From the NCBI GenBank assembly GCA_019637225.1, contig JAHBWC010000026.1:1-64000 (forward strand): a stretch of DNA of 64,000 bases. The letters run 5' to 3'. This document shows, piece after piece, positions 52,352 to 61,605 of the stretch. The notes under the pieces are model-generated. The model searched no databases. It was not told where the DNA came from and saw nothing but the letters and a program-made list of their open reading frames with translations. The stretch is from Labilithrix sp. GTDB taxonomy: Bacteria > Myxococcota_A > Polyangia > Polyangiales > Polyangiaceae. Every line of letters begins with the position of its first letter. Within the stretch, counting starts at the first letter, position 1. Both the position numbers and the translations under genes were made by a program.

Positions 52352-55300
52352 TCAGGACTCGAGCGGCATCTCGAGGCGAAAGACGGTGCGACCCGACGCG
52401 TGGCGGACATCGAGGTTGCCACCGTGCCGGAGGATGATGTCTCGCGCCGTCGACAGCCCGAGCCCGGTGCCCTTTCCGGCGGGCTTCGTGGTGAAGAACG
52501 GCTCGAAGATGCGCTCCTTGAGCTCATCCGGTACGCCGGGACCGCTGTCGGTCAGCTCGATGACCACCCGCTGGTCCTCGACGGCGGTGTGCACCTCCAC
52601 CCAGCCTCCCTTGCCCGCCGCGTGGGCGCCGTTCTCGATCAAGTTCGTTAGCACCTGCGCAACGAGTGGCTCCGCGCAGTGGATCGTGCCGCGGAACTCG
52701 AGGCGCTCCCGGACGTCGATGCCCTCGAGCGCGTGGCGGATGGTGGCCTTGACCCGGCGGAGCATCGTCTCGATCTCCACGGGCTTGCGCTTGACCTCCA
52801 CGCCGCGCTTGAAGCCGAGGAGCTCGCGCGAGAGCGACGCGACCAGCCGGCTGCAATGTTCGATGACGTCGAGCAGCTGCGCGGCGGGCGTCTCGGGCGC
52901 GATCGCCTCCGGCGGGAGGAGCGCGCGGAGCGGCCCGACGGCGTTGACGATGCCGTTGGCCGGGTTGCGGATCTCGTGCGCGAGACCGGCCGACAGGGTG
53001 CCGAGGGCCGCGAGCTTCTCGGTCTCGAGGAGCTGGAGGGCCAGCGCCCTCAGCGCGAGCTGCGACCGCACGCGGGCGCGGAGCTCGACGGGCTCGAACG
53101 GCTTGTGGACGTAGTCGATCGCGCCCGCGTCGAACCCGGCGAGCTTGTCGCCGACGCCGCCGAACGTGGTGAGCATGAGCACCGGCGCCATGCGCGTCCT
53201 CGGGAGGGCGCGGAACCTCTTCGTGAGCTCGATGCCGTCGATGCCCGGCATCGCGATGTCGGTCACCAAGAGGTCCGGCGCGTGGATCATCGCGAGCTCG
53301 AGGGCGGCGAGGCCGTCGGGCGCGGCGAGCACGCGGTACTCCGCCGCGAGCACCCGCGCGGTTCGATCGCGGAGCTCCGGATCGTCTTCCGCGAGGAGGA
53401 TCGTGGCGCGCGCGGTGCCGGGGGGCTCGTAGACCGACGGCAGCGCGGCCTCCGTCGCGGCGACGCCGTAGTCGCTCGGACGGAGCGGGGCTCCTCGCGC
53501 GACGAGCGGCGTCGCTTCGGCGTCGGCCGCCGTCAGCGGCAGCTCGACCCGGAAGGATGCGCCGCCGTTCTCTCCGTCGTACACGCCCACGCTCCCGCCG
53601 TGCGCTTCGGCGAGCTCCTTCACGAGCGCGAGGCCGAGGCCGCTCCCGCTGATCGCGGTGTTCTTGGACGCTTGCCCTCGCTCGAAGCGGCCGAACAGGC
53701 GCTGCCGGAGCTCCGGCGCGATGCCGGGCCCGTTGTCGCGCACCTCGATCACCGCGCGTCCGTCCCGCGACGAGAGCCTCACGTCGATCGCTCCCTGCCC
53801 GGACGCCGAGGGCGTGAACTTCACCGCGTTCGAGACGAGGTTCGCGAGGATGCGCTCGATCGCGTTCGGATCGGCGTGAACCACGAGCCCCTTCTCGACG
53901 TCGTGCTCGAGCGCGAGCCCGGCGACGCGCGCCGCGGGCTTCCACGCCTCGGCGACGGCCTCGACCATCGCGCCGAGATCGCAAGGCGCCATCGCGAGCC
54001 GGACGTCCGCCTCGCGCCCCTCGGCGAGAATGAGCAGCTCGTCGACCATGCGGAGGACGCGTCGCGCGCCGTGCTCGACCGCGTCGAGCGTACGGTCGGG
54101 CGTGGGCGCTTGGCCCGCGGCGCCGCGCGCTCGAGCCGAGCGCGCCTCGTCGATCGCGAGCAGGATGAGCGACAGCGGCGACCGGATGTCGTGGTTGATG
54201 TTGGCGAAGATGCGGTCGCGGACCTCCTTCGCCTGTTCGAGGTCGCGGACCGTCCCGGCGAGCTGATCGCGCGCCTGGCTCAGCTCTGCGGTCCGCTCGG
54301 TGACGCGCAGCTCGAGGCTCCGTCGGTACTCTTCGACGACGAGGTAGCTGATCGCGTTGTCGATCGCCATCTGGACCGACGGCACGATGAACGAGAGGAG
54401 CTCCTCGCGCTCGGCGAGGTTCGCCGACGCGTGGGCGAACACTGCGAGCTTGCCCGTCTTGTGCCCGCCGCGGCCTTCGAGCGCCCGCTCGAGCGGCGAC
54501 GAGCCCCCCTCGCCATGCTCGGCGGCGCGCGCGATTTTCACGCCGTCGGCCTCCGTGTCGAGCTCCACGCGGGCTCGGGCGAAGCCCGCTTCCTTCACGA
54601 GCGCGCTCGCAATGGCCGCGAGCGTGAGATCGAGATCGAGGTTGCTCTGGATCAGCTCGTTGACGGTGTGGGCCGTGCGGAGCTGCGCCGCTTGCACCGC
54701 GAGCTTCGCCCGTGCCGTCTCGAGCTGCTCGTAGCGCGCACGAAGCGTCTCGTGGGCGTCGTCGAGCTCATTCGCTACCGCACGTGAGGACGTTAGCCAA
54801 CGGATTGCGCGGTGCAGTCGGCTGACGCGGTCGCTGCCCGCGGGCAGCATGACATCGAACCGCATGCCTCGCGGTAGTGGCGAGAGCTCGACTCGAGCGA
54901 CGGACTTACCGACCAGCCTGGGAACCGCCCGAAATCCACCTTGGCAGAGCAGATAGAACTCAGGGCACGGCGCGTAGCCCTCGTCGAGCTGTACATCGAG
55001 AGCTAGGCGGTCTGGCCCCAGGTCGATGAAGGTCGTCCGCATGCAGGTGAAAACCTGAGCGCCGCCGCCCTTGCCGCTCCGCGTCGTGTCGGACGACGAC
55101 GCGAGCCATTGATAGAACTGCTTCGGAGTGAAGAGGGCACCGACGATGAGGCTCGTATGTCGGAGCAGCGGCGAATCGATCCACCCTGCCCCCATCTCGA
55201 CGATCTCGTCTTCCGAACAGAGCTCGCGGAGGTTCTCCATCATCTGGACGAAGGCCGCCCAGTCGATGCGCTCGTGCTTGTTCTCGAGATGAGCGATTGA

Positions 55301-55396
55301 ATAGGTGAGGCCAGCGGTCAGGGCGCTCGCCGGCAGCCCCTTGGCTTTCACTCCTCGGAACGGCATCTCGAGGATGCGGCACGAGACTTCTCTCAT
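52352..55396 (-). CDS. Hybrid sensor kinase with N-terminal unknown domain, GAF, two kinase cores and a receiver
   Basis: A 1014-residue protein. Residues 1-205 are an unrecognised sensory domain with lower GC than the rest; a coiled segment and GAF-like domain (about 240-355) follow; then kinase core 1 (His402 in INHDIRSPL, HATPase to 620), a receiver (Asp713 in LVTDIAMPG) and kinase core 2 (His807 in GLAHEIRNP, HATPase to the end). Two complete kinase modules in one chain are unusual. The start lies 28 bp after the ketosynthase stop. Confidence 0.9.
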   Translation of the reverse strand: MREVSCRILEMPFRGVKAKGLPASALTAGLTYSIAHLENKHERIDWAAFVQMMENLRELCSEDEIVEMGAGWIDSPLLRHTSLIVGALFTPKQFYQWLASSSDTTRSGKGGGAQVFTCMRTTFIDLGPDRLALDVQLDEGYAPCPEFYLLCQGGFRAVPRLVGKSVARVELSPLPRGMRFDVMLPAGSDRVSRLHRAIRWLTSSRAVANELDDAHETLRARYEQLETARAKLAVQAAQLRTAHTVNELIQSNLDLDLTLAAIASALVKEAGFARARVELDTEADGVKIARAAEHGEGGSSPLERALEGRGGHKTGKLAVFAHASANLAEREELLSFIVPSVQMAIDNAISYLVVEEYRRSLELRVTERTAELSQARDQLAGTVRDLEQAKEVRDRIFANINHDIRSPLSLILLAIDEARSARARGAAGQAPTPDRTLDAVEHGARRVLRMVDELLILAEGREADVRLAMAPCDLGAMVEAVAEAWKPAARVAGLALEHDVEKGLVVHADPNAIERILANLVSNAVKFTPSASGQGAIDVRLSSRDGRAVIEVRDNGPGIAPELRQRLFGRFERGQASKNTAISGSGLGLALVKELAEAHGGSVGVYDGENGGASFRVELPLTAADAEATPLVARGAPLRPSDYGVAATEAALPSVYEPPGTARATILLAEDDPELRDRTARVLAAEYRVLAAPDGLAALELAMIHAPDLLVTDIAMPGIDGIELTKRFRALPRTRMAPVLMLTTFGGVGDKLAGFDAGAIDYVHKPFEPVELRARVRSQLALRALALQLLETEKLAALGTLSAGLAHEIRNPANGIVNAVGPLRALLPPEAIAPETPAAQLLDVIEHCSRLVASLSRELLGFKRGVEVKRKPVEIETMLRRVKATIRHALEGIDVRERLEFRGTIHCAEPLVAQVLTNLIENGAHAAGKGGWVEVHTAVEDQRVVIELTDSGPGVPDELKERIFEPFFTTKPAGKGTGLGLSTARDIILRHGGNLDVRHASGRTVFRLEMPLES

Positions 55397-55424
55397 CGCG
55401 ATGGGCGTCCGGTCGGCACTAGCG

Positions 55425-56501
55425 TCACCTCCCCCAACGTATCGTCATCCCCGACCATGTCATTCCCGTGCCTCCCTGAAAACATGAGACGACGTCGCCA
55501 GGCTTCAGGAGGCCCTCTCTCTCTCCAACGGCCATCTGGAACGGGAGATTTACCGAGCTGATCGTTCCGGTGAAGTGAAAGTGATCGACCGAGCGCGTGT
55601 GGGTGAGTGAGGCAGCGCGCTTGGTCACAGGGAGAAGCCACTTGAACCCTTGATGGGTCGCAAAGAACTGGACGTCTTCGTGAGTGAGGCCAGCGCTGAC
55701 GAGCGACTCGTCGACGACCTGTTTCGCGCGGTCTGCGATCCGTACGACCATGTCTAGGTTGGCGAGGCGATCCTCCGAATAAATCACGCACCGATCATCC
55801 TGCCACCGGCCGCCTGGAACGCCGCACACCAGGGCCCCCCAGAGCTTGCCGGCGGTGTGATGGGAGTGAGACAGGATGCCGCGACCGTCGGACACCGCTC
55901 CGACGACGACTGCGGATGCCGCGTCGCCACCCCAGGCATCGATGAGCTCGCCGGAGGCTGGAAAACGCGTCAATGCGGATGACTGAGTCAGCAGTGCGTA
56001 CTTGATCTGACCGCTCGCGATCATCCCCTGAGCGAGCGTGAGCTGCATCATGAACGAGTTGCACGCGGCGTCGACAGCTAGCGATGTGCATCGCTCACTG
56101 AGCTCGAGGTTGCCGTGGACGACCGCCGCGGACGGCACGTTGATGAAGTCGGGACAGATCTGATGACTGAGGACGAGGCCGATCTCCTCCTTCGCGATGC
56201 CGGCCCGTGCGATGGCCTCGCGTGCGGCGAACGTCTCCATGTCGGAGGCGGTCATGTCGTCGGGGATCACGCGCCTCTCGCGCGCGCCCTGAAAGGGATC
56301 GTTGGCGAGCTCGGCGAGCGCGGCGAGCGTCAGCCTCGCGCCGTCGGTGTTCTCCTTCACCAGTTCGGCATGAAGCTTGTCCACCCGCCGTGCGGCTTTT
56401 TCTTTCCAGTTCTGAACGACGTGATCAGGCCACCACGCGTTCGTGCGGATCTCCGAGGGGAGATAGGTGCCGATGCCCAGAATTCCAACCGCGTTTCTCA
56501 T
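55425..56501 (-). CDS. KAS III-like beta-ketoacyl synthase (FabH superfamily)
   Basis: A 358-residue thiolase-fold enzyme with catalytic Cys147 (VDAACNSF) and His283 (FATHQG). The Asn of the FabH triad (GNTSAAS) appears replaced: that block reads TGTISSVNLP with Thr at position 313. The N-terminal ILGIGTYLP and GGDAAS match KAS III. It could be a specialised ketosynthase (PqsD, DarB or CerJ-like) rather than FabH. GC content is about 55-65% in sampled lines, against about 75% for neighbours. GGAG lies eight bases upstream of the ATG. Confidence 0.85.
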   Translation of the reverse strand: MRNAVGILGIGTYLPSEIRTNAWWPDHVVQNWKEKAARRVDKLHAELVKENTDGARLTLAALAELANDPFQGARERRVIPDDMTASDMETFAAREAIARAGIAKEEIGLVLSHQICPDFINVPSAAVVHGNLELSERCTSLAVDAACNSFMMQLTLAQGMIASGQIKYALLTQSSALTRFPASGELIDAWGGDAASAVVVGAVSDGRGILSHSHHTAGKLWGALVCGVPGGRWQDDRCVIYSEDRLANLDMVVRIADRAKQVVDESLVSAGLTHEDVQFFATHQGFKWLLPVTKRAASLTHTRSVDHFHFTGTISSVNLPFQMAVGEREGLLKPGDVVSCFQGGTGMTWSGMTIRWGR

Positions 56502-56614
56502 AGTACATCTCCAAGAGCCGTGCTGATGGCGCACCTCCGCGACACGTGCGCGAGCACGTTGGAGGCGCTGGTGGATCGTCGATGTGGCCGGTGACTCGGC
56601 CGTCGCAAGCGGAG

Positions 56615-58399
56615 CTAGTTCGTGTCCCGCTTGGCCTTCGCCATCTCCTTCAGGAACTCGAGGCGTCCGCTCTGCAGACGCACTTCGCGGTCGATCCGGA
56701 TGTCGAGGACGAGCGGGCCGTTCGCCGAGAGCGCGAGGAGATCGTGCTTGAGGATGTCGCCGGGCTGCTCGATCACGATCGCCGCAGCGCCCACGCCCTC
56801 GGCGAGCTGCGCGACGTTCATCGGACACGCGAACGACGGCGTGCGGCCGTAGACGGCGTCGTTGCCGACCTCGACGAGGCCGTACCGCTGGTCGTTGAGC
56901 ACCGCGAAGATCATCGGGATCCCCTCCTGCGCCGCGGTGCCGACGTCGCCGAGGCCCATCGAGAAGCAACCGTCTCCGCAGACGGCGACGACGGGCGCGT
57001 CGGGGCGGCCGACCTTGACGCCGAGCGCGGAACCGATGCCCGAGGCCATCGAACCGAGGCCGAACATGATCATGAAGCCGCGCGGCGACTTGATCTCGAG
57101 GTGGTGGAGCGCGAAGAACATGTGCGAGCCGATGTCCGACGTGAACAGCGTGCTCGCGGGCAGGGCGCGCTGGAGCTCCCAGAGCGCGCGCTGCGGAGAG
57201 ATGCGACCCTCCGGTCCGACGAGGACCTCGGCGCCCGTCTGCTGGCGCCGGACTCCGAACGTGCGCGGCGCGCGCGGCGTCGGATCGAGCCGCTCGATGA
57301 TCTGCGGGACCGCGCTCTCCACCGTGTCGACCACGCCGAGCGTGATCGGGTAGTTTCGGCCGATGCGCTGCGCCTCGACGTCGAGCTGGATGAAGTGCTC
57401 GGAGGCGGCGAGCTTCTTGCTCCAGCTGTCGGTCGCCGTCTCGCCGAGGCCGGTGCCGATCGCCATGAGGACATCGACGCCCTGCGCGAGGTAGTCCGAC
57501 GCGGAGGGGTGACCACCCCAGCCGAACACGCCGAGGCTGAGCGGATGATCCTCCGGGAAGACGCCCTTGCCCTTCGGCGTGGTCATCACGGGCATCTGCA
57601 GGCGCTCGGCGAGCTCACGCACGAGCCGCGGTCCGTTTCCCCAGCGCGCGCCGGAGCCGACGAGCAAGAGCCCGTGCTTCGCTTCCGAGAGCGCGTCCGC
57701 CGTCGTATCGAGCGAGTGCGCGGACGGCCTGAACTCGAGCCGCGACGTCACCTCGACCGCCGGGGGCCGCGAGTGCGCGGTACCGACATCCATCGGGAGC
57801 GTGATGACGGCGGGACCGCGCCGGCCGCTGGTGGCCGTCGCGATGGCGCGCCGGAGGAGGCCCGGTGCCGTGTTCGGGTCCCGCGCTTCCGCGGCGAACT
57901 TGGAGATGCTCCTCACCATGTGGACGATGTCGAGCCCCTCGCTCGTACCTTCCTGCACGGCGCCCTGACCGAAGCGCTCGCGCGGCACCTCGCCCGTGAT
58001 CACGAGCACGGGGAGCCCGTCGGCGTGGGCGGACGCGAGGCCCGTCATGGCGTTGAGGATCCCAGGGCCAGAGGTCACGACGACGACGCCGAGCTTGCCC
58101 GTGGCCTGCGCATAGCCGGCCGCCGCGAAGATCGCGCCGGCTTCGTGCCTCGTGGTGATCGTCCGGATCTCCGGGCGGTCGAGCAGCGCGTCGTGGATCG
58201 GGGCGATCGGGCCGCCAGGCAGGCCGAAGATCACCTCCACGCCCGCGTCGACGAGGATGTCGACCAGGACGTCGGCGGTCCTCGCGGTGGGCTTCGCCTC
58301 CCGCTTGACGATCATCGATTGACGCGACGACTCGTCGGCGGGGGGGGACGTGTCCGGTGTGACGAGGGACGCGTCCAAACTACGTGCTGCAAAGCCCAT
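56615..58399 (-). CDS. Thiamine diphosphate-dependent enzyme (acetolactate synthase-like)
   Basis: A 594-residue ThDP enzyme with a 40-residue N-terminal extension. Catalytic Glu86 (TRHEAGAIFAAAGYA), central domain, and a ThDP/Mg motif GDGCFSMGLGDVG ending in NDQRYG. The overall layout matches acetolactate synthase, but FAD-binding features are weak and no small subunit is nearby, so an acyloin, benzaldehyde-lyase or 2-oxoacid decarboxylase role is possible. Same strand as the ketosynthase with 113 bp between; AGAAGG precedes the ATG. Confidence 0.85.
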   Translation of the reverse strand: MGFAARSLDASLVTPDTSPPADESSRQSMIVKREAKPTARTADVLVDILVDAGVEVIFGLPGGPIAPIHDALLDRPEIRTITTRHEAGAIFAAAGYAQATGKLGVVVVTSGPGILNAMTGLASAHADGLPVLVITGEVPRERFGQGAVQEGTSEGLDIVHMVRSISKFAAEARDPNTAPGLLRRAIATATSGRRGPAVITLPMDVGTAHSRPPAVEVTSRLEFRPSAHSLDTTADALSEAKHGLLLVGSGARWGNGPRLVRELAERLQMPVMTTPKGKGVFPEDHPLSLGVFGWGGHPSASDYLAQGVDVLMAIGTGLGETATDSWSKKLAASEHFIQLDVEAQRIGRNYPITLGVVDTVESAVPQIIERLDPTPRAPRTFGVRRQQTGAEVLVGPEGRISPQRALWELQRALPASTLFTSDIGSHMFFALHHLEIKSPRGFMIMFGLGSMASGIGSALGVKVGRPDAPVVAVCGDGCFSMGLGDVGTAAQEGIPMIFAVLNDQRYGLVEVGNDAVYGRTPSFACPMNVAQLAEGVGAAAIVIEQPGDILKHDLLALSANGPLVLDIRIDREVRLQSGRLEFLKEMAKAKRDTN

Positions 58400-58415
58400 G
58401 GAGACCTTCTCTTCG

Positions 58416-59018
58416 TTATTGGGCGCGAGCTTCTAACTCGCTGCCGCGTGCTGGGAACATCAAGGACAAGAGGAGCCGAACGTCGATCGGCTTCGGGAGA
58501 CACTTCACCGCGCCTGCCTCGAGCGCCTTCTGCTCGAGCGCGGACGTGAACGCACCGCTCACGACGTAGACGGCCACGTCCTTCGTCGCGGGGTTCTTCT
58601 TCAGGCGACGACACACCTCGAGCCCGTCGATGCCGGGCATGTACACGTCGAGGAGGACCGCGTGCGGGTGGAACGAGCCGACCAGCACGAGCGCGTCGAT
58701 GCCGTTCGAGGTCGTCGTGACCTCGACGCGGTCGGCGAAGCGCTTCAGCGAGCGCGAGAGCGCCTTGAGCTGATCGACCTCGTCGTCGACGATCAGGAGT
58801 CGCTTCTTCGCGGCGTCCTGAAGGTCGGCGGGGATGGGCATGTCGTGGCGAACGAGGAACGTGACGAGGTCGGCCGCGCGGATGCGCCGGTGGCCGCCCG
58901 GCGTGCGGAATGCGATGAGCAGTCCATCGTCCACCCACTTCTTGACGGAGCTGGGGTTCACCTGGAGGAGCTCCCCGACCTCGCTGGAAGTCAAAAGTTG
59001 GTCGCTGACGATTTTCAC
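58416..59018 (-). CDS. HTH-receiver protein (excisionase/MerR-like helix-turn-helix fused to REC)
   Basis: A 200-residue protein with GTG start and AAGGAGAG eight bases upstream. Residues 8-55 are a MerR/BldC-like DNA-binding domain (EVGELLQVNPSSVKKWVDDG, TPGGHRRI); residues 72-190 are a receiver with Asp124 (VLLDVYMPG) and Lys172 region (LPKPID). The DNA-binding domain comes first, the reverse of classic response regulators. First gene of the minus-strand run, 16 bp before the ThDP gene, so it probably controls it. Confidence 0.85.
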   Translation of the reverse strand: MKIVSDQLLTSSEVGELLQVNPSSVKKWVDDGLLIAFRTPGGHRRIRAADLVTFLVRHDMPIPADLQDAAKKRLLIVDDEVDQLKALSRSLKRFADRVEVTTTSNGIDALVLVGSFHPHAVLLDVYMPGIDGLEVCRRLKKNPATKDVAVYVVSGAFTSALEQKALEAGAVKCLPKPIDVRLLLSLMFPARGSELEARAQ

Positions 59019-59373
59019 GGATTTCTCTCCTTAGTCGTACTTGGCTGCTTCGTCAAAGTGAAAACGACAAATTCGTTCTTTACGCTATTACAGCTTCTGT
59101 CGGGATACAACGCGCTCGACGTGGTGCAGCCCAACCTTCAAGTGTACGGCGAGCCTCGAAAAAGCGCGGAGAAAGTCGCACCTGCGGGCCGAGGTCGCCC
59201 CACTGCGTGCGCGGGCGTGGATGGCGGGCTCCTCCCGAGGGACGAAGTCGATGATTCGTCCGGCGTTTCTCCGGCCTCGCCGGCGTGGGGCCGTCGCCTC
59301 GCCGTCGCCGCCCCTCGCGCCCGAGCTGGCCGGCGGCCGGCGCCCGAGCCCCGGCCGCGGGGCGGCGCGCGCC
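59019..59373. other. Intergenic region between converging/adjacent minus-strand genes
   Basis: About 355 bp, with an A/T-richer patch at roughly 59019-59110 that probably holds the promoter for the HTH-receiver gene. No hexamer pair with proper spacing was identified. Nothing coding seen. Confidence 0.35.
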
Positions 59374-59820
59374 TCAGCCGCGGACCTCACGCTCCGTAAT
59401 GGCGCGCAAGAGCTCGCCGACACGGTCGGCCTGGTCGCGCCGCGCGATGTCCGAGAGGCTGATCACCCCGACGGGCCTGCGCTCCTCGTCGACGCAGATG
59501 ATCCGGCTCTTGTGGTAGCGGCGCATCAGATCCTCCGCGAGCTCGAGCTCGTCGTCCGGCGCGCAGGTGATCGGGCCGGGCGTCATCACATAGCGTAGCG
59601 GCGTGCTCGCGTGGAGGCGCGCCATGTTGGCCGTCTGGCACTCGGCGAGGACGCGGATCGCGAGGTCGCGATCGGTGACGGTCCCGACGACGCGCCCCCG
59701 TTCGTCGCAGACCGGGACGAAGCCGAGCTTCCGCGTTCGCATGAGCGCCGCGGTGTGCGAGGCGGGGGCGTCCAGGTGGGAAGAGACCACGGGGGTCCTC
59801 ATCAGCTCTCGGCAAAGCAT
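59374..59820 (-). CDS. CBS-domain pair protein
   Basis: A 148-residue protein of two CBS domains (FVPVCDERGRVVGTVTDRDLA and ICVDEERRPVGVISLSDIA). CBS pairs bind adenosine nucleotides or NAD-type ligands and act as energy sensors. No partner domain is fused. The ATG is used because the upstream codons in frame have a different composition. Divergent from the receiver gene at 59945. Confidence 0.85.
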   Translation of the reverse strand: MLCRELMRTPVVSSHLDAPASHTAALMRTRKLGFVPVCDERGRVVGTVTDRDLAIRVLAECQTANMARLHASTPLRYVMTPGPITCAPDDELELAEDLMRRYHKSRIICVDEERRPVGVISLSDIARRDQADRVGELLRAITEREVRG

Positions 59821-59944
59821 GGCTGGCACCTTCGATGGTCGACCGCGACGAGACCGCGACGAGGGGAAAAGCGATGCGTCTTCGCGGGGTGGAGCATCGC
59901 GCGTGCCCATCGAGAGCCCTCGACGTGGTAGAACTATCGATCAC

Positions 59945-60367
59945 GTGATCCTCCTCGTCGAAGACAACGAAGACGACGCCGCGCTTGCGCTGCGTGCCTT
60001 CCGGAAGCACGAGCCGAACCGCGAGATCCACGTCGCGGAGGACGGCGTCGTCGCGCTCGAGTTCCTCCACGGGAAGCCCGGCGCCTCGCCGAGCGCGCCT
60101 CTCCCGCGGGTCGTCTTGCTCGATCTCAAGCTCCCGAAGCTCGACGGCTTTCAGGTCCTCGAGCGAATTCGTCACGAGCCGCGCACGTCGAACCTGCCCG
60201 TCGTGATGCTGACGTCGTCGGCGGAGCACACGGACATCGAGCGGAGCTACGCGCTCGGCGCGAACAGCTACGTACGGAAGCCGATCAGCTTCGTCGAGTT
60301 CCTCGACGCCGCCAAGCAGCTCGGCGACTACTGGCTCTCGCTCAACCTGACCGCCCCGCAGGGCTGA
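59945..60367 (+). CDS. Rcp1-like response regulator receiver
   Basis: A 140-residue REC domain of the Rcp1/CheY type with ILLVEDNEDDA, phospho-acceptor Asp60 (VVLLDLKLPK), Thr90 and Lys112 (VRKPI). It has the extended C-terminal helix of phytochrome-associated regulators. Start is a GTG. Partner kinase not adjacent; the hybrid kinases 4-10 kb away are candidates. Confidence 0.88.
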   Translation: MILLVEDNEDDAALALRAFRKHEPNREIHVAEDGVVALEFLHGKPGASPSAPLPRVVLLDLKLPKLDGFQVLERIRHEPRTSNLPVVMLTSSAEHTDIERSYALGANSYVRKPISFVEFLDAAKQLGDYWLSLNLTAPQG

Positions 60368-60395
60368 ACCTCGCGCCGTCGCGCGAGGCGCCTCG

Positions 60396-61601
60396 TCACC
60401 AGCTCTGCGACGACGGGACGAGGGCGGGGCCCGGTCGACCCAGGAGGTAGCCCTGGAGGTAGTCGCAGCCGAGGTCGATCACGGTCGCCAGCTCCGGCAT
60501 CGTCTCGATGCCCTCCGCAACGACGTGCATGTCGAGCTCGCGGCAGAGCCGGGTCATCGACTCGACGATGTGCCTCTTCACGGGAGAGCCCTCGATCCCG
60601 CGGATCAGCGACATGTCGAGCTTCACGACCTCGGGCTCGAGCGTCGCGAAGCTCGTGAGCCCCGCGTAGCCCGCGCCGAGGTCGTCGATGGCGAGCCTGA
60701 AGCCGCGACGGCGAAGCTCGGCGGCGCGGTGCTTCGTCTCCGTGACGTCGTCGAGCGCGGCCCGCTCGGTGATCTCGAGGACGACGTGGTCGGCGATCTT
60801 CGTGAGCGGCGCGTGCCGGTCGTAGAGGTTCGAGTCGAGCATGTCGGCCGGGTGGAGGTTCACGAAGAGCGTCATCCCGTCGTCCGGCGGGCGGAACGAC
60901 GTCGCCGCGAGCTCGCGCACGCGGCGGCCGACCTCCTGGATACGACCGAGCCGCTCGGCGGCCTCGAGCAGCGCGCCCGGGTGGGGCATCGACGGCTCCT
61001 TGGTGCGCATCAGCGCCTCGAAGCCCATGGTCTTGCGCGCGCGGCGATCGACGATCGGCTGGAAGACGATCGACAGCGTCTCGAGCGCACGATCGAAGCA
61101 GGTGTGCAGGCCCGCGCGATCGCCCGCGAGGGGAGAGCCGCCGACGCCGGCCGCGACCGCCTCGCGCTTGGTCCTGGCGAGGCGCGCGAGCTTGGCGGCG
61201 CGGAGGAGCGTGCCGTGGAGCACGTCGTGCGCGAACGGCTTCTGGACGTACGTCAGCGCCCCGAGCTCGAGCGCGGCGATGGCGGTCTCGACGCTCGGCT
61301 GGCCGGTCATGAGCACGACGGGTACATCGAGGTCGTAGGTACGGACGAGGCGGAGGAGGTCGACGCCGGACATGCCCGGCAGGCCGATGTCGCTGAGGAC
61401 GCCGTCGTACGTCTCCTTGACGAGGAGCTCCGCCGCCGCGGAGCCGTCCGAGACCGCCGTCACGTCGAACGTCTCGGAGAGTGTGCGCACGAGGGCGTGG
61501 CGGAGCCCGTCCTCGTCCTCGACGAGCAAGAGGCGCGGGCGCGCGCCGTCCGCGGGGGTATCCCGCCGCGCCGGGAGCTCTCGCGTCGGCTTGTTCATCA
61601 T
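60396..61601 (-). CDS. REC-EAL cyclic-di-GMP phosphodiesterase
   Basis: A 401-residue protein. REC domain with Asp71 (VLSDIGLPG) and Lys121, then an EAL domain from about 165: EALMR (195-199), NLHP (248-251), LEITE, DDLGAGYAGL (306-315), Lys327 and VAEGIET (361-367). All metal and catalytic residues needed for c-di-GMP hydrolysis appear present. Phosphorylation of REC should control it. An in-frame GTG at 61667 adds 22 residues with SDGAR repeats, but codons there look non-coding. Confidence 0.9.
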   Translation of the reverse strand: MMNKPTRELPARRDTPADGARPRLLLVEDEDGLRHALVRTLSETFDVTAVSDGSAAAELLVKETYDGVLSDIGLPGMSGVDLLRLVRTYDLDVPVVLMTGQPSVETAIAALELGALTYVQKPFAHDVLHGTLLRAAKLARLARTKREAVAAGVGGSPLAGDRAGLHTCFDRALETLSIVFQPIVDRRARKTMGFEALMRTKEPSMPHPGALLEAAERLGRIQEVGRRVRELAATSFRPPDDGMTLFVNLHPADMLDSNLYDRHAPLTKIADHVVLEITERAALDDVTETKHRAAELRRRGFRLAIDDLGAGYAGLTSFATLEPEVVKLDMSLIRGIEGSPVKRHIVESMTRLCRELDMHVVAEGIETMPELATVIDLGCDYLQGYLLGRPGPALVPSSQSW

Positions 61602-61605
61602 CGGG

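Noticed and set aside
59088..59423. 111-codon minus-strand frame upstream of the HTH-receiver gene
   Set aside because: Arg/Ala-rich shadow overlapping the CBS-pair gene end; no start signals.
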